Assembly (NCBI GenBank): GCA_018806915.1 | Contig: JAGKQI010000052.1 | Coordinates: 1,426,001-1,490,000, forward strand | Origin: Phytophthora colocasiae | Taxonomy: Eukaryota; Oomycota; Peronosporomycetes; Peronosporales; Peronosporaceae | Length of the DNA: 64,000 bases | Direction: 5' to 3' | Shown here: positions 21,001 to 32,117 of the stretch, in pieces | How the letters are laid out: every line of letters starts with the position of its first letter | Numbering within the stretch: position 1 is the stretch's first letter | Translations under genes and position numbers: made by a program | Notes under the pieces: generated by a model | What the model was told of the DNA's origin: nothing | Databases searched by the model: none | Seen by the model: the letters and a program-made list of their open reading frames with translations, nothing else

Positions 21001-21579
21001 TCAATGCTTGTTTGCCATTACTAGAGCTCGACACAGATTTCGAAACTTAGCAGACCCTTTTCCCAGTGGCATTGACGTTGCCACTTGAAAATCTTTGTAC
21101 TTGCTCCACCAAATTGGACTGTAAAGAGCGTATTGCACAACTTGAAGTCGACTAGTTGAAAGGGATCTTCGGTCTGGCCATTGTAATCGGTTCCATTCTT
21201 GCAATAGCTGACGCCACCAGACAGGTAACATCGTTGCCCTCCACCTTGATGGTCTTGGAGGATCCTGAAACAAAAAATCACTTGAGCCTGGCCTCCAGAA
21301 TCGGCCATATCGTTTTCCCAGCATGACTATCAACGGACGATACCACACCGTTTCTCCTGCACCACTGGCTAACCTTTTGGTTCGAAATGGTCTGTGCTAT
21401 AGTGGAACCAGAGCTAGGCTCACGCATTTTGTTTCGGGATACTTTCACATTATACTATAATGCGGAGTATATACCAGCGGGTTCTCCCTCATCCGGAAGC
21501 GGGTGGGCTACGAAGAGCAGTTAGCTGTGCTACACCTCCATCTCTAGGGGTGGCGGTGGCTGCAAACACTCCTGAAGGA
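21001..21579. other. Decayed repeat sequence between two LINE fragments
   Basis: Plausibly the C-terminal tail of the plus-strand LINE, with scattered similarity and stops in all frames. I see no other feature in it. Confidence 0.35.
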
Positions 21580-21943
21580 TCACGGTCTCGAATGCCACTC
21601 GCCATTTACTCCATAGTATACGCCACATGTGGGCCAATTGAGAGAGCAATGTTCCAGCGTTTCAATGGAATCACAGCCATCTCGAACACAAATTTGTGCT
21701 TCCGGATTGCTAATTCGCATGAAGAACAGTCTTGTTCCGACAATTAGGTCTCCAAAGAATAATCTCAGCATTACATCATGAATAACAGGTACAAGACACC
21801 GTAGAAGCCAAAATACCTGAGTGAGCGTTTGATGCACGCGTCCTCGGGGGTATCCAAGTTGTATGGTGGGGTGTTGCTGTAATTCTTCAACAGGCTGTAT
21901 GACTTTCGTCCAGTCTGTGGCTTTGAGGCCAGGAAAAAGAATT
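21580..21943 (-). pseudogene. LINE C-terminal fragment with zinc-binding (zf-RVT-like) motif, opposite orientation
   Basis: The minus-strand frame reads IHDVMLRLFFGDLIVGTRL, then PEAQICVRDGCDSIETLEHC, the Cys/His pattern that follows the RT in many oomycete and plant LINEs. Upstream coding (GLKATDWTKVIQPVEEL) stops exactly at 21943, where LTR-derived DNA begins. The orientation is opposite to the LINE piece at 20037, so this is a separate fragment. Confidence 0.7.
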
Positions 21944-22615
21944 TGTACGGGAGCACGTAAGTGCACGACGAGGTGGCGGAGCAGTGGTACGATGAGGGAT
22001 CGAGCCAGCTGCGAGCTGCTGGACACGGTGAGAAGGGATACCGGAGACCTTGAAGATCAAGGACCGGCTGATGAACGAAGAGCGAAGAGCTCACTACGAA
22101 ATTCGACTGCTTGGGCGCAAGCAGCACGAGGACGAAGGGAACAAAGAGCTAGAGAGATCGGTGTTGAATTGGACTGCTTGAGAGCAGCACGGAACGAGGA
22201 ACGGGAGTCGGCAAGGCTTCGAACAACGGTGACGGCAGCGCGTACTGAGCGGGCAACGGGTGAGACTGGACGACGAGAGAAGGCGGCAGCAACGGACAGT
22301 GCTTCGGTGAGTGCTTCCAGCTGTGTGAGCGACTTCGCGTGGTCTGGACGTCTCGACGGTGTCGGCGGGCTTAAACGAGCTGCAAGTAGCCGGGGTTAGA
22401 AGACTTGAACGAGGAACGAAGTGTTAGACGATAGAAATATTGTCTGTTAATAAATAGGGCCCTAGCACGAGGCTACAGGTCCGGCGCAGCAACACGTGGT
22501 TGCTGTCGGCCAGAAGGTGTTTATACGTTAACTACGCACGAAGTGAACGGGACGCAGAAGCCAGAGCAATACGACTTGCTCAACGCGCCGGGCAAGATAA
22601 TAGACGCGCGCTACA
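21944..22615 (+). repeat. Gypsy B LTR, positions 191-862 (displaced part of the left LTR)
   Basis: These 672 bases match the right LTR at 32303-32974 with no difference that I could see. The first 190 LTR bases are missing here but occur at 24470-24659. The LTR ends in CTACA at 22615 and is followed at once by TGGTGGTCATACAGG, which starts with the TGG expected of a tRNA primer-binding site. Confidence 0.9.
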
Positions 22616-23264
22616 TGGTGGTCATACAGGGGCAACTTCGACGGATAACGAGACAGATGACGAGTACCAGAACGGCACCGACGACGACGAAAACGAGAGG
22701 AGCTTCGAGAACACGGCGTTCACGAGTTCGAAGCAGCACTGAGAAGAAGACTGAGAACAACGAGGCGAGCGAAGACAACCGCGAATCGGACGACAATGAA
22801 GAGAAGGCGTTACCGGTACCCACTCCTTCCCTCACAACGGCAAATAGTTCAACGGTGGCTGGCATTGATGAAGCAGCGGCAGTTAACGAAGAGCGGCAGG
22901 AAGTTGAAAACCCAACAGCGCTCCGCGAAGAAGAAGATCGGCTGGCACCAGCGCAACCGGATCAACAGGCCAACGAAATGGAACCAAGAGGGCGAAGATC
23001 TGTTACAGCAGCACGAACTTCCGGTGACCTTGGCACTGCAGACGAAATGGACCTTCAGGAGTTGGGCGAGGCTCTAAGGAAAATGTACGACCGGGTGCGC
23101 ATACTACAACGGGAGCGTATGCCTGAAGCAGATACGCCACAGCTGGAAGCCGACGAGCGACGTGTGGTGGAGGAATTACCGCACGACGGTGACGAACGGG
23201 ATGAGTACGGGCGAGATGTTCGGCCTCGCTACCAGGACGAAGATAGCGACGGCGGACAAAGAAC
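22614..23264 (+). pseudogene. Gypsy B gag, N-terminal part (displaced)
   Basis: An open frame of about 215 codons starting at ATG 22614 directly after the LTR. It is acidic and Arg/Thr-rich, with a helix LGEALRKMYDRVRILQRERM typical of a gag matrix-like coiled coil. It ends abruptly near 23264, where the sequence changes to the antisense strand of a trypsin-like gene. The central capsid portion is absent; the C-terminal part resumes at about 25372. Confidence 0.7.
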
Positions 23265-23950
23265 CACAAATCTCGGGACCAAAACTCGTGAGACCGATCA
23301 GGACATCTTGGGTGTCCGATTCCAGGACAAGTGGGCCACCAGAGTCCTTTTGACACGAGTCTTTTCCCGCTACTCCTCCAGCGCAAACCATCGACTTGTC
23401 CGTATTCATCGCTTTCGTGCAGTTTTCGTCGTTCCACAGAGGAACTTCCACTCCTCGTAACTCGTATGAGGTGGTGCCATTGTTCGTAGTGTTGCCCCAT
23501 CCAAGCGTAGTTGCAGCTTTACCTGGAGCAAAATCTGAGTCGTCGGCTGCTGCGAGTTTGGCAGGCGTGAATGAGCTGGCCTTCTCTAGTTCCAAAATGG
23601 CGTAGTCATAGGCTTCGAATTCAGGGTCGTAGTTGGGGTTGTTCATGATGGAGACCACCTTGATCTGCTCGCCGTCGCTTGACCCATTGATGTAGTGAGA
23701 GCCAACGGAAACCCAGCGGATGTCGTAGAATCTGCTGCAGTGGGACGCTGTGATCACGTGTTTAGGCGAGACAAGAGTACCGCCACAAAAAATTATCGCC
23801 TTCTGCAGTTTTGCGGATTCCAGCCGTGTACGTTTTGGTACCGGCGGGGACGACCTCTCCTCCTAGAATCAACCTGCGCTCTACGGCAACGGATGGAGAA
23901 GCCCAAGCCAAAATGAAGCATAGACTGGCAATTGAAGGGGGTTGCACCAT
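23264..23950 (-). pseudogene. Secreted trypsin-like (S1) protease, frameshifted and 3'-truncated, catalytic triad present
   Basis: Starts at ATG 23950 with a signal peptide (PPSIASLCFILAWASPSVAV), then RRLILGGEVV, the activation-site region. One extra T in a T6 run near 23785 shifts the frame; past it the sequence reads FCGGTLVSPKHVITASHC (catalytic His kept), AYDYAILELEK (Asp kept) and GKDSCQKDSGGP (Ser kept, plus Asp at the S1 position). The gene stops after SFGPEICG at about 23264, where Gypsy gag sequence begins, so the last 40 or so residues are missing. This is the most enzyme-like family member in the window, although broken. Confidence 0.85.
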
Positions 23951-24098
23951 GATCTTGAGACTGGGGTGAGGAGTAAACGACAAACTGTAAAATGGCGAAG
24001 CACTTGAAAATATGTGACTGTGGTTGCATCCAGGCCGAGGTTTTACAACATGACCAACGTTTGCATTGCTTATGATTGCAGGGATACCCGTACACTTT

Positions 24099-24194
24099 TC
24101 TTGCCCTACGGATGGTGAGCCTGGTGTGTACGCACGCATTTCGCATGTTCGTCCTTGGATCGACTCCATCATCAATGGCACGTGCCTTGCCTGA
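24099..24194 (+). pseudogene. Trypsin-like protease C-terminal fragment
   Basis: The plus strand encodes SCPTDGEPGVYARISHVRPW and then IDSIINGTCLA before TGA at 24192-24194. This is the end of an S1 fold (loop, GVYxR strand, C-terminal helix). It supplies roughly the part missing from the minus-strand copy at 23264-23950 but lies in the opposite orientation. Confidence 0.8.
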
Positions 24195-24309
24195 AAAGAG
24201 AGATACATGTACTACGAAACGCATACTTCAAGTATTGGATTGGAAGTAGATTGGATGAAACAAAAACTTCATTTTCCATTGTTTGCACGATCATATTATT
24301 CGTTCTATG

Positions 24310-24436
24310 AAGTGGAACTTCCGGTAGGGACGATCTCTCCTCCTAGAACTGGCTTGGATTTGCCGGCAACGGATGGAGAAGACTAAGCCAGAACGAAACA
24401 TAGACTGGCGATAACGGAGGGGGCTTTCATCATCAT
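24310..24436 (-). pseudogene. Trypsin-like protease N-terminal fragment
   Basis: The minus strand from ATG 24436 reads MMMKAPSVIASLCFVLA, an in-frame stop, then SSPSVAGKSKPVLGGEIV, a signal peptide and activation region of the same protease family. It ends after about 40 codons. The Gypsy B LTR starts 33 bases upstream of the ATG. Confidence 0.75.
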
Positions 24437-24469
24437 GGTTTCGAGAACGATGTGGGGAGTGAACGGTAA

Positions 24470-24659
24470 TGTAACAGGATGTCATGCCGGACGGATGCAA
24501 ATCTGACAGACGGGCGATGCGGACGCTTGACGGACGTCCGTGAGTTGGACGCGATGGACGGGAAGAGCTGCAGCACGAGTGGGAGAAGTGCTGGCGGTCT
24601 CGTGGATGGCGAACGGCAGGAGCGCGAGCCGATGAGTGTGGCCGCCTTCTACGAGTACA
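24470..24659 (+). repeat. Gypsy B left LTR, positions 1-190
   Basis: Identical by eye to 32113-32302. It ends at GAGTACA, exactly where the displaced part (21944-22615) begins, so the two pieces add up to one whole LTR with neither gap nor overlap. Confidence 0.9.
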
Positions 24660-25260
24660 ATGCACTGATCTTCAAAGGCTGCAAACTGGCCAACGGTGGA
24701 TATCTCGTTGCCGTACTTATAGACTGAGAGAATTGCGGGTTCCTCCTTGTGTTTCAGCAAATATTTACGATCGTTCGCACTTGTCCACGGATTCAGCGCC
24801 TTGCCGTTCATCTTCAAAGAAGTGTACTTCTCAAACATCGCAATTGATGGTTCATGCTCACCAACCGTCCAGACTGGCGGTTCTCCAGTCGGAATAGCTA
24901 GTGGCTTCAACTCGCACTGAATGATGCCCCAAAGCATGGTTTTCACCTCATCCCATGTGTCGCGTTGATGCCCATCCGCAATCCCGATGTCAGACGCTGG
25001 TTGACAGTGTTCTTCAATCGTACATCGACCGAGAGCTTGATCAACGGATCATGCGAAGAAAGCGGCTCACGCTGGTGCTCAAGACGCGGGCTTCGCCTCT
25101 GGTGCGGCGAGGAAGCCACCTCTTGCTGTTGTTGAAGGCGCCTCTGGTACGGCGAAGGGCGTGGACTGGAACCTCGTGCCACTCGTTCATGACTGGGAGT
25201 GTTGTCCTGGAGCGACACTCGTCGAGGAAAGCTGCGCCGGACCGGGGTTGTCAGGCTCAT
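24660..25260 (-). pseudogene. Unidentified gene fragment inserted in Gypsy B
   Basis: A minus-strand frame from ATG 25260 encodes a basic, Ser/Pro/Gln-rich N terminus (SPRPSPYQRRLQQQQEV), then VRLKNTVNQRLTS. After a frameshift near 24985 it continues DTWDEVKTMLWGIIQCELK, TGEPPVWTVGEHEPS and KMNGKALNPWTSANDRKYLL, ending where the LTR piece starts. The second part has clear protein character (globular, Trp-containing), but I do not recognise the family. It separates the LTR piece from gag, where capsid sequence should be. The 110 bases to 25371 look like its 5' flank. Confidence 0.45.
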
Positions 25261-25371
25261 TGCTGGAGGAATGCAAAGTGATGTAGGATTGGTTAAAAAT
25301 GACTGCAAATCGATCGAAAAACGCCACTTTTCCCTCCCGGTTCTACAAATTATAGCAAAAACGACAATAAG

Positions 25372-26280
25372 TATAGCCAAACTTATGACGAGATTAGTGG
25401 GCGTTTTGATGATATAGAGGCAGCCGACAGAAATCCAGTGGAAGAGAGAGTTTTCCTTGCCCAATTCTATAGAAACTTGGACCGGACGACAAGACAGTTG
25501 GTTAAGCAACCACCGGTTCCGAAGACGCTGGAGAAGGCCGTGAAGAAGGCGACTCAGTTGAGCGACCCGTTGGAGAATGTGGCGCGAGGAATGCATAACA
25601 TTGGGCAGACGTTCCCAGCTGCGCATGCGACGCATCTGGTGCAAGTGAATGGACCCAGCGGTACGACGGTGATGATTCCAGGTGTCGGTGGAGTGAGTGT
25701 TCCCGGAGAAGTAGCAGGTGCCGCAACTGAAACAGGAGGACGAGCAGCGACTGAGACAGCGGAACAATTGGCGTTGTTCACGAATCCTCAAGGCGTGTAT
25801 AATCGACTCACGGGCATGATCCAGAAGATACCGGGCAGGCGATGGAACGGACGATTCTGGGAACCGAAGCCGGCGAGCAAGCCGCGTGCGCGGAAGAGTG
25901 GTGCCAGCGAGACCAAGCCACCTGCGAAGAAGGCTAAAACGCAAGCAACGGAACCAAGCGGCGAAGAGTCAGATACCCCACCAAAGACGGCAAAGACGAA
26001 GGCAGCAGTGAAGCAGGCTGGTACAAGCGACAGCCGACAGGGCGAATTGCGTCGGGAAAACGGCGAAACTAGCGGCAGCAGAGAGTGTCGGCGATGCGGT
26101 GGTAAAGGCCATTGGTCAATGCAGTGTCCGAACGAACCCCGGTGCTTTGCGTGCAACCGAGTGGGCCATTTTGCGAGGATGTGCACCGACAGTGAGGCCA
26201 AGGCCCGGAACGACGAGTACATGCGCACACGCGGAGCGAAGCCTCTGGCCAAGTCGGAAAACGAGCAGCGAACGACGTAG
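25372..26280 (+). CDS. Gypsy B gag, C-terminal part with two CCHC zinc knuckles
   Basis: The open frame is first recognisable near 25372 (TYDEISGRFDDIEAADRNP) and reads through a capsid-like end (ERVFLAQFYRNLDRTTRQLV, LEKAVKKATQL), a Gly/Thr-rich linker, a Lys/Arg-rich stretch and two knuckles, CRRCGGKGHWSMQC and CFACNRVGHFARMC. It stops with TAG at 26278-26280. The native start is missing. The pol frame lies at -1 relative to it and opens before the gag stop, so a -1 frameshift in translation is plausible. Confidence 0.8.
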   Translation, partial: YSQTYDEISGRFDDIEAADRNPVEERVFLAQFYRNLDRTTRQLVKQPPVPKTLEKAVKKATQLSDPLENVARGMHNIGQTFPAAHATHLVQVNGPSGTTVMIPGVGGVSVPGEVAGAATETGGRAATETAEQLALFTNPQGVYNRLTGMIQKIPGRRWNGRFWEPKPASKPRARKSGASETKPPAKKAKTQATEPSGEESDTPPKTAKTKAAVKQAGTSDSRQGELRRENGETSGSRECRRCGGKGHWSMQCPNEPRCFACNRVGHFARMCTDSEAKARNDEYMRTRGAKPLAKSENEQRTT

Positions 26281-26303
26281 CGGGGATACGGCGTTCGACA
26301 GTG

Positions 26304-29300
26304 ATGAACGAACCCCTTGGGAAGAGTGAAGCGACGGAAATTGGCGTGAGCCGCAAGGCAGAACGGAGCGAAGGCGGTGTGACTGCAATGCAGGACGAGA
26401 AAGTGTTGACGAGCGACGACATTGTCGAGTGGCAACAGATTATGAAGGACGACGAGATGATCTTCAACCGACTGCAGGCCGAGAAGTACGTATCTACGTT
26501 GAGACCAGCGATGGCCACGACGCGGTATACTCGGGTGCAAAGGGAGCAAGACGAACGGAGGTACGACGCGGGACGAAAACAGCGGGCAGATAGCGCGACG
26601 GACCGACGCCAACCTGGGGAAGGCGCAGCGGCGGTGGTGACGCCAGCGGCAGTGAACAGAACGGCGCGGACGAACAATGCGGACAGGGTAAGCCCGACGT
26701 CGACGATGCAGAAAGCAATAGCGGTGAATGTCAATACGAACGAGGCGACGGGCGACGAAGCTTTGCACATGGGCGACGCGACCAGTAGTACAGAGGCGGC
26801 GGTGGCGAATGTCGATCCTGCAGTGAATACGGAGAAGGAGCTGGGTATGCTCGACATTGAAGTTGGGGCGGTAAGAGCAACGCGTACTGAGCCCGACCGT
26901 GTAGTGAGAGGCGATGCCGGAGAAATAACGACCACCAAGGATCCCGATGAACACAACCGGCCCGCGAAAGACTCGGAAGCGAACGACGGCGACTCGACGG
27001 GTGATGAGCAGGACGGTGACGATACGGCGTTGACTAGCGAACTGCTGAAAGCTCGACAGGCACGGCGGCGGAAGCGACGAATGGCCAAACGCAGAAGGAC
27101 CCGCGAGAAAGAAGCGGAGAAGCGCGCTGCACGAGACCAAGAGACCAACCGTAAACGTGAGGCAGTAATTCGGCAAATTCGACGAGCACGAGACGCCGAG
27201 GAAGCCTTGAAGCATCTGCATGAACGTGGTCATGAGACTGGAACCAACGTCGATGGCGCGACGGACAAGGAGACGAAGGAACGAGCTCGCGTGAGCTTGG
27301 TGAAACAGCAGTTGAACCGGAATGACGAACAGCAGTCGATTGAGACGGAGACTGTGGAGTATATTGGTGCGGAAGATGGGTTACCGACAGCCACCGTGAC
27401 GGTATCGGGAACTCCGAGAGACGTGAAGCTGGACAGTTGCGCGAGGTACACGATCGCTGGCACAGACTGGATGGCGCTGGGTGACAAGGTTTCGGATACG
27501 GCACCGGTAGATTACGTTGAAGGTATCGGAGGCTTTCTGCTAAACGTTATCGGAGTGTGGAGGTTCGACCTCGTCAGTGTGTACGGAGAGCAGATACGCG
27601 TGGAGGCATGCATTGTGGCTGGTTGTACGGACGAGTTTTTACTGGGAATTGATTTCCTGCAGGCGCGTGAAGCAACGATGGACTTCAGTCGTAACGAAGT
27701 ACGGTACAATGGCGACGGCCGGACAGTGGTAATCCCGTTTCGGACGCAGGACGGTAACGGAGGATGCAGAGTGGCGGCAGTGCGTGTTGCTGGAAGGACA
27801 AAGATTGCAGCGCGGACAGTAACTCCTATAGAAGTTGCAGTAGCGGCCAAAGGCGGTGAACGCGGTATGTTCATTCCGACGAGAAGCACGGGAGCGGTTC
27901 TGTTAGCAGCGACGGTCACAACAGCGAAGGATGGCAAGGCTTGGGTGCCTGCCGTCAACGCGAATGATCGAGCAGCCAATCTACCAAACAAACGAGAACT
28001 CGGAACCTGGATCCCAATGGATGAAGACATGACGATTCTCGAGATGAACAAGGAGCTACGGGCGGAACGACTGAACGACTGGATGAACGAGTTGGGCGAC
28101 AGTGAGACGCCACTCAGTAACGAGAAGGACATACATATCGGAGTTGAAGAGAAGGATGCACATGAATTGGTAATGAAGCTTTTGCGTGTCTATCGAGGGC
28201 TTTCGAGCAATGAGAGTGACTGTCCACCAGCTACAGCATTGAACATACAGCACCACATCGATACGGGCGAGAGAGCACCAATTATGCAGAAAAGGAGACG
28301 ACAAGCACAAACGGAAGACCAGATCATTAACGAGAATGTGGAAACGATGTTGAAAGCTGGTGTGATCGAAGAAGGCGATGGAGCCTGGGGCTTCCCGGTG
28401 GTGTTAGTGAGGAAAAAAGATGGTGAGGTTCGGTTTTGTGTCGATTACCGGGCGCTCAACAAGGTGACGAAGAAGGACGTGTATCCGTTACCCCGCATTG
28501 ACGAAACATTAGAAGCACTTGGAGGAGCTCTACTGTTCACTACCTTGGACTTGAAGGCGGGCTATTGGCAAATTTTAGTGGCTCCGGAAGATCGAGATAA
28601 AACAGCGTTCACAACGAAGAAGGGTTTGTATCGGTTCATCAGAATGCCGTTCGGACTCACGAACGCACCTTCGACCTTCCAACGAATGATGAATAGTGTA
28701 CTACGAGGGTTGACGTGGAGTACGTGTCTGGTGTACTTAGATGACATAGTGGTTTTCACCCGGGGAGGAATCGAGAGGCACATCGTGGAGCTGGCGACGG
28801 TGTTGGAGCGACTGGCAGTGGCCGGTTTGACACTGAAACTGAAGAAGTGTCGGTTTGCGATGAGATCCATGGAGTACTTGGGTCACGAGTTGAGTAACGA
28901 GGGCGTACGACCCTTACAGAGATTGATCACGGCGGTGCAGAACTTCCCTACGCCGCGAGATGCAGTCGAAGTGAAGCGGTTTGTACATTTAGCAGGCTAC
29001 TACCGGCGATTTGTGGAAGGCTTTGGTTCGCTTATGGCCCCAATGACTAAACTACTGAGGAAGAATGTTGAATGGGAATGGACGGTCGCGCAGGTGAACG
29101 CGTTTGAGCGAGTAAAGGAAATTTTGACGAGTAAGCCGTTGTTGGTTTACCCCGACTTCCGACGGGATTTTCGAGTGGTGACGGACGCGAGCCGAGTGGG
29201 TTTAGGCGCGTGTTTAATGCAGGATCACGGCAGTGGATGGCAGCCGGTGGCTTATGCCAGCAAAGTGAACAACGAAGCCGAGAGCAAGTACGGAATCACG

Positions 29301-32117
29301 GAGTTAGAATGTTTGGCGGTTGTTTGGGCAGTAAAGTTATTTCGACCGTACCTGTATTGGAGGAAGTTCGTGATCATCACTGATCACTCGGCGTTGAAGT
29401 GGTTGATGACCAGTGCCAATCTGACAGGGAAACTACACCGTTGGGCGTTGACATTACAGGAGTTTAACTTTGAAGTCGAGTATCGACCGGGGACTACGAA
29501 CGTGGTAGCAGATGCCCTCTCCAGAGCACCTGTGGCAGCACCCGTACGAGCAGCGGTTGGCAGAAGACGGAGGGCACGGCGACGAGCACGGACGACGGAG
29601 ATGACGACCGGGACGGCAATGAACAGTTGTGTGGACCGAGGGCCGGACACGGAGGGCATTGTGGTGACTACACGGACGGGCAACCCCGACGCTGGAAAGA
29701 ACGTGCAGCAGGACGAGTCATTGGAGGCGAACGAGCAGCAGAACGGACCGTCGAAAGAGAGAGTACCTACAGACGAACGAGATACACCCGAGCTAGACAC
29801 ACGCAAACGACGAACGAGTGATGCGACACGAACCGGCAAGAAACCCAAACGAAATGAGCCTCGGGCGGCGACGAGATTGAGAGACCAATTGGGACAGCGA
29901 TACGGTACGGTGTCGACGACGGGAGCTACGTGCGGTACGGTGCGCAGTACGAACGATCCGGAACCGGGTACAACGACGGTGGAGGCAGACAACGCTTCGG
30001 CAGTAGTGACGGAAGCGGCAGCATCACGCACAGGAGCACGAACGGACGCCGAGTTAGCACGACCACGTACGAGAGCTGCCAAACGACGGGAGGATGAACG
30101 ACGGTGGCGCGAGGAAGCCATTCGGGCGCTGAACGAGGTGGCTGCAGACGACGGTGACGTCAGTACGGAAGTGTTGGTGGACAATGAGGAACCGGCGGTG
30201 AACGTGCCGGACGACGGGCAGGTAGGCGCGACGACAGAGGTGGAATACGCCGGGACGACGGGGACAGTATCGGCGGGCGTGAGTAGTGGTGGACGAGCCG
30301 TAGGGCACGGCGAGCACATTGGTGTAGTGTCGGCGGAACCCGAGGTGATGAACGAGAATGAGGCACGGAATGACCAGCGAGATATGACCACGGAACGCGA
30401 GAACGAACGCGACAGGACCCGGCGTACCGAACGCGTAGAACAAGTCGAGCAGCGACGAATCGCTGAGCAAACACTACAACTTACCGACGATGAAATCCGA
30501 GAAGCCCAGCGAAAGAGCAAGATGGTGAAGCGGTTAATGGATTCGGGGATTCATCGAGGACAAAGGATAACGACGGTGCACGGACTAGCAGTAATTGAGA
30601 CGACGGAAGGGCAGCGTGTGATATTGCCACCGGCGTTGTGGCCCGTGGTTTTCAAGGAGCATCATGATTCCGTGTGGGCAGGTCATTTGCGGGCACCGCA
30701 CACTTATTCGAGAATCGCGGCGATTTACTGGTGGCCGGGACTGAGTAAAGAGGTGAAACGTTGGGTGCGAGGTTGTCAGGAATGCGGCAGCAGGAAGGCG
30801 AGACCGCGAGAGGTGGTGCCTCCACTGAGGAGTCTGAGAGGTGGCGATGTTGGTGACAGGTGGGCGCTGGACGTGGCGGGCCCATTGCCGGCGACTGACG
30901 GGGGTAACAGGTTTGTTATTGCCGCTGTCGAGTACGTGACGAGATACGTAGTGGCGGTGAGCGTGAAACAGCACACTGCAGAAGATGTGGCGACGTTCTT
31001 GATGAAGCACGTTGTGTTGCGGTTTGGAGCTTTTCGCGAGCTGTTGACTGATGGCGCTCCAGAAATGGCTGGACGAGCGATCGAAGAGCTGGTGGTGCTG
31101 CTACAAGCGGAACAGACGACAGCAGTACCACACAGGCCTCAATTAGTCGGGTTAGTTGAGCGATTTAATCGGACGTGAAAAGATATGGTGGCAACGTACA
31201 TGCATGACGAGAACCAGCGAGATTGGGACCGGTGGGTTGATTTTGCGGTGTATTCTTACAACGCCGGACGGCATTCGACGGTATCCATGTCTCCCAACGA
31301 GTTGATGATGGGAAGGCGGTTGAGAAGTCCCAACGAGTTGCTACGTGAGACGAGCAGGACGGAAGCCGGCGAATTGAACGAGTATCATCGGAGATTAATG
31401 GCGGTTTTGAGAAAGAGTCGAGAATGCGCTGAGGTGGCACGCGCACGAGAGCAGGAGAGGCAGGCGAGATATTATAACCGGCGAGTGCGAAGGCGACGGG
31501 AGTTTGCAGTGGGGGATAGAGTGTGGATGTATAACCCACCGCGCGGTGCCAAGGCGACGAAGTTGGTACACCAGTGGATGGGACCGCTAAGAATAGTGGA
31601 GCCGGCGGGGTATGACAATTTCCTACTGGAACGAGAGGACGTTCAGGGTGAGAACGGAAGGATCATCGCGCACGTCTCTTTCTTGGTCTCTTACTACTAC
31701 CCGGCGGACTTCCTGAGAGCGGCAGCAGCTGATATCGATGGGGAAATTGACGAAGAAAACGGCGATGGTAATGAACCGACGACATGCGAGGTTACTGGCG
31801 CAGCGACGGCGGCAGTGCAGGCAGCAGCGGCTGTACGAGGCGAAAAGAGACGTGGAAGAGCAGCTACGAGTACGGACGGACAGACACGACCGAACGAGAC
31901 TCTGGTGGAGCTCCGGAGACGAAAGCGACGGAACACGGCCGGACAGTATGTCCTCGAGTACGAACTGCAACCCGAACGAGTATGGCGGCGACAGCAACGA
32001 GGAGAGCTGGCAAACGGTGAGAACGACGAGAAGTTTTGGGCATCCGTTGAAGAGTACGAGCGGTTGTTCGGAGCCGGAAGAGTCGTGGAAGACTCTCTGG
32101 ATGGGGAAGGCGTGTAA
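26304..32117 (+). pseudogene. Gypsy B pol polyprotein interrupted by one TGA
   Basis: One frame of about 1,938 codons is broken only by TGA at 31176-31178. Domains in order: acidic linker; protease with DSCA at 27432-27443; RT with FCVDYRALNKVT, DLKAGYWQILVA and the YLDD box near 28735; RNase H with TDASRVGLGACL; a 300-residue Thr/Arg/Glu-rich spacer (29540-30450); integrase with HHCC finger (HHDSVWAGH, CQEC), first Asp in RWALDVAGPLP, second Asp in LLTDGAPEM and the Glu in VERFNR; then a GPY/F-like end (MGPLRIVEPAGYDNF). The TGA sits where a Trp is expected, just after the catalytic Glu. The stop at 32115-32117 is inside the right LTR. Confidence 0.85.

Noticed and set aside
24943..25944. 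333-codon minus-strand frame overlapping the Gypsy B gag
   Set aside because: Only the part before 25260 (the unidentified insert) looks protein-like. The rest is the complement of gag and changes character at the boundary.
25788..27233. Long minus-strand open frames (up to 480 codons) opposite Gypsy B gag-pol
   Set aside because: They mirror the codon bias of the sense coding sequence, give Arg/Cys/Phe-rich products without domains, and disappear where the bias weakens.
29384..30520. Another long minus-strand open frame opposite the pol spacer
   Set aside because: It is a low-complexity Ser/Val/Arg product, the antisense shadow of the Thr/Arg-rich spacer.
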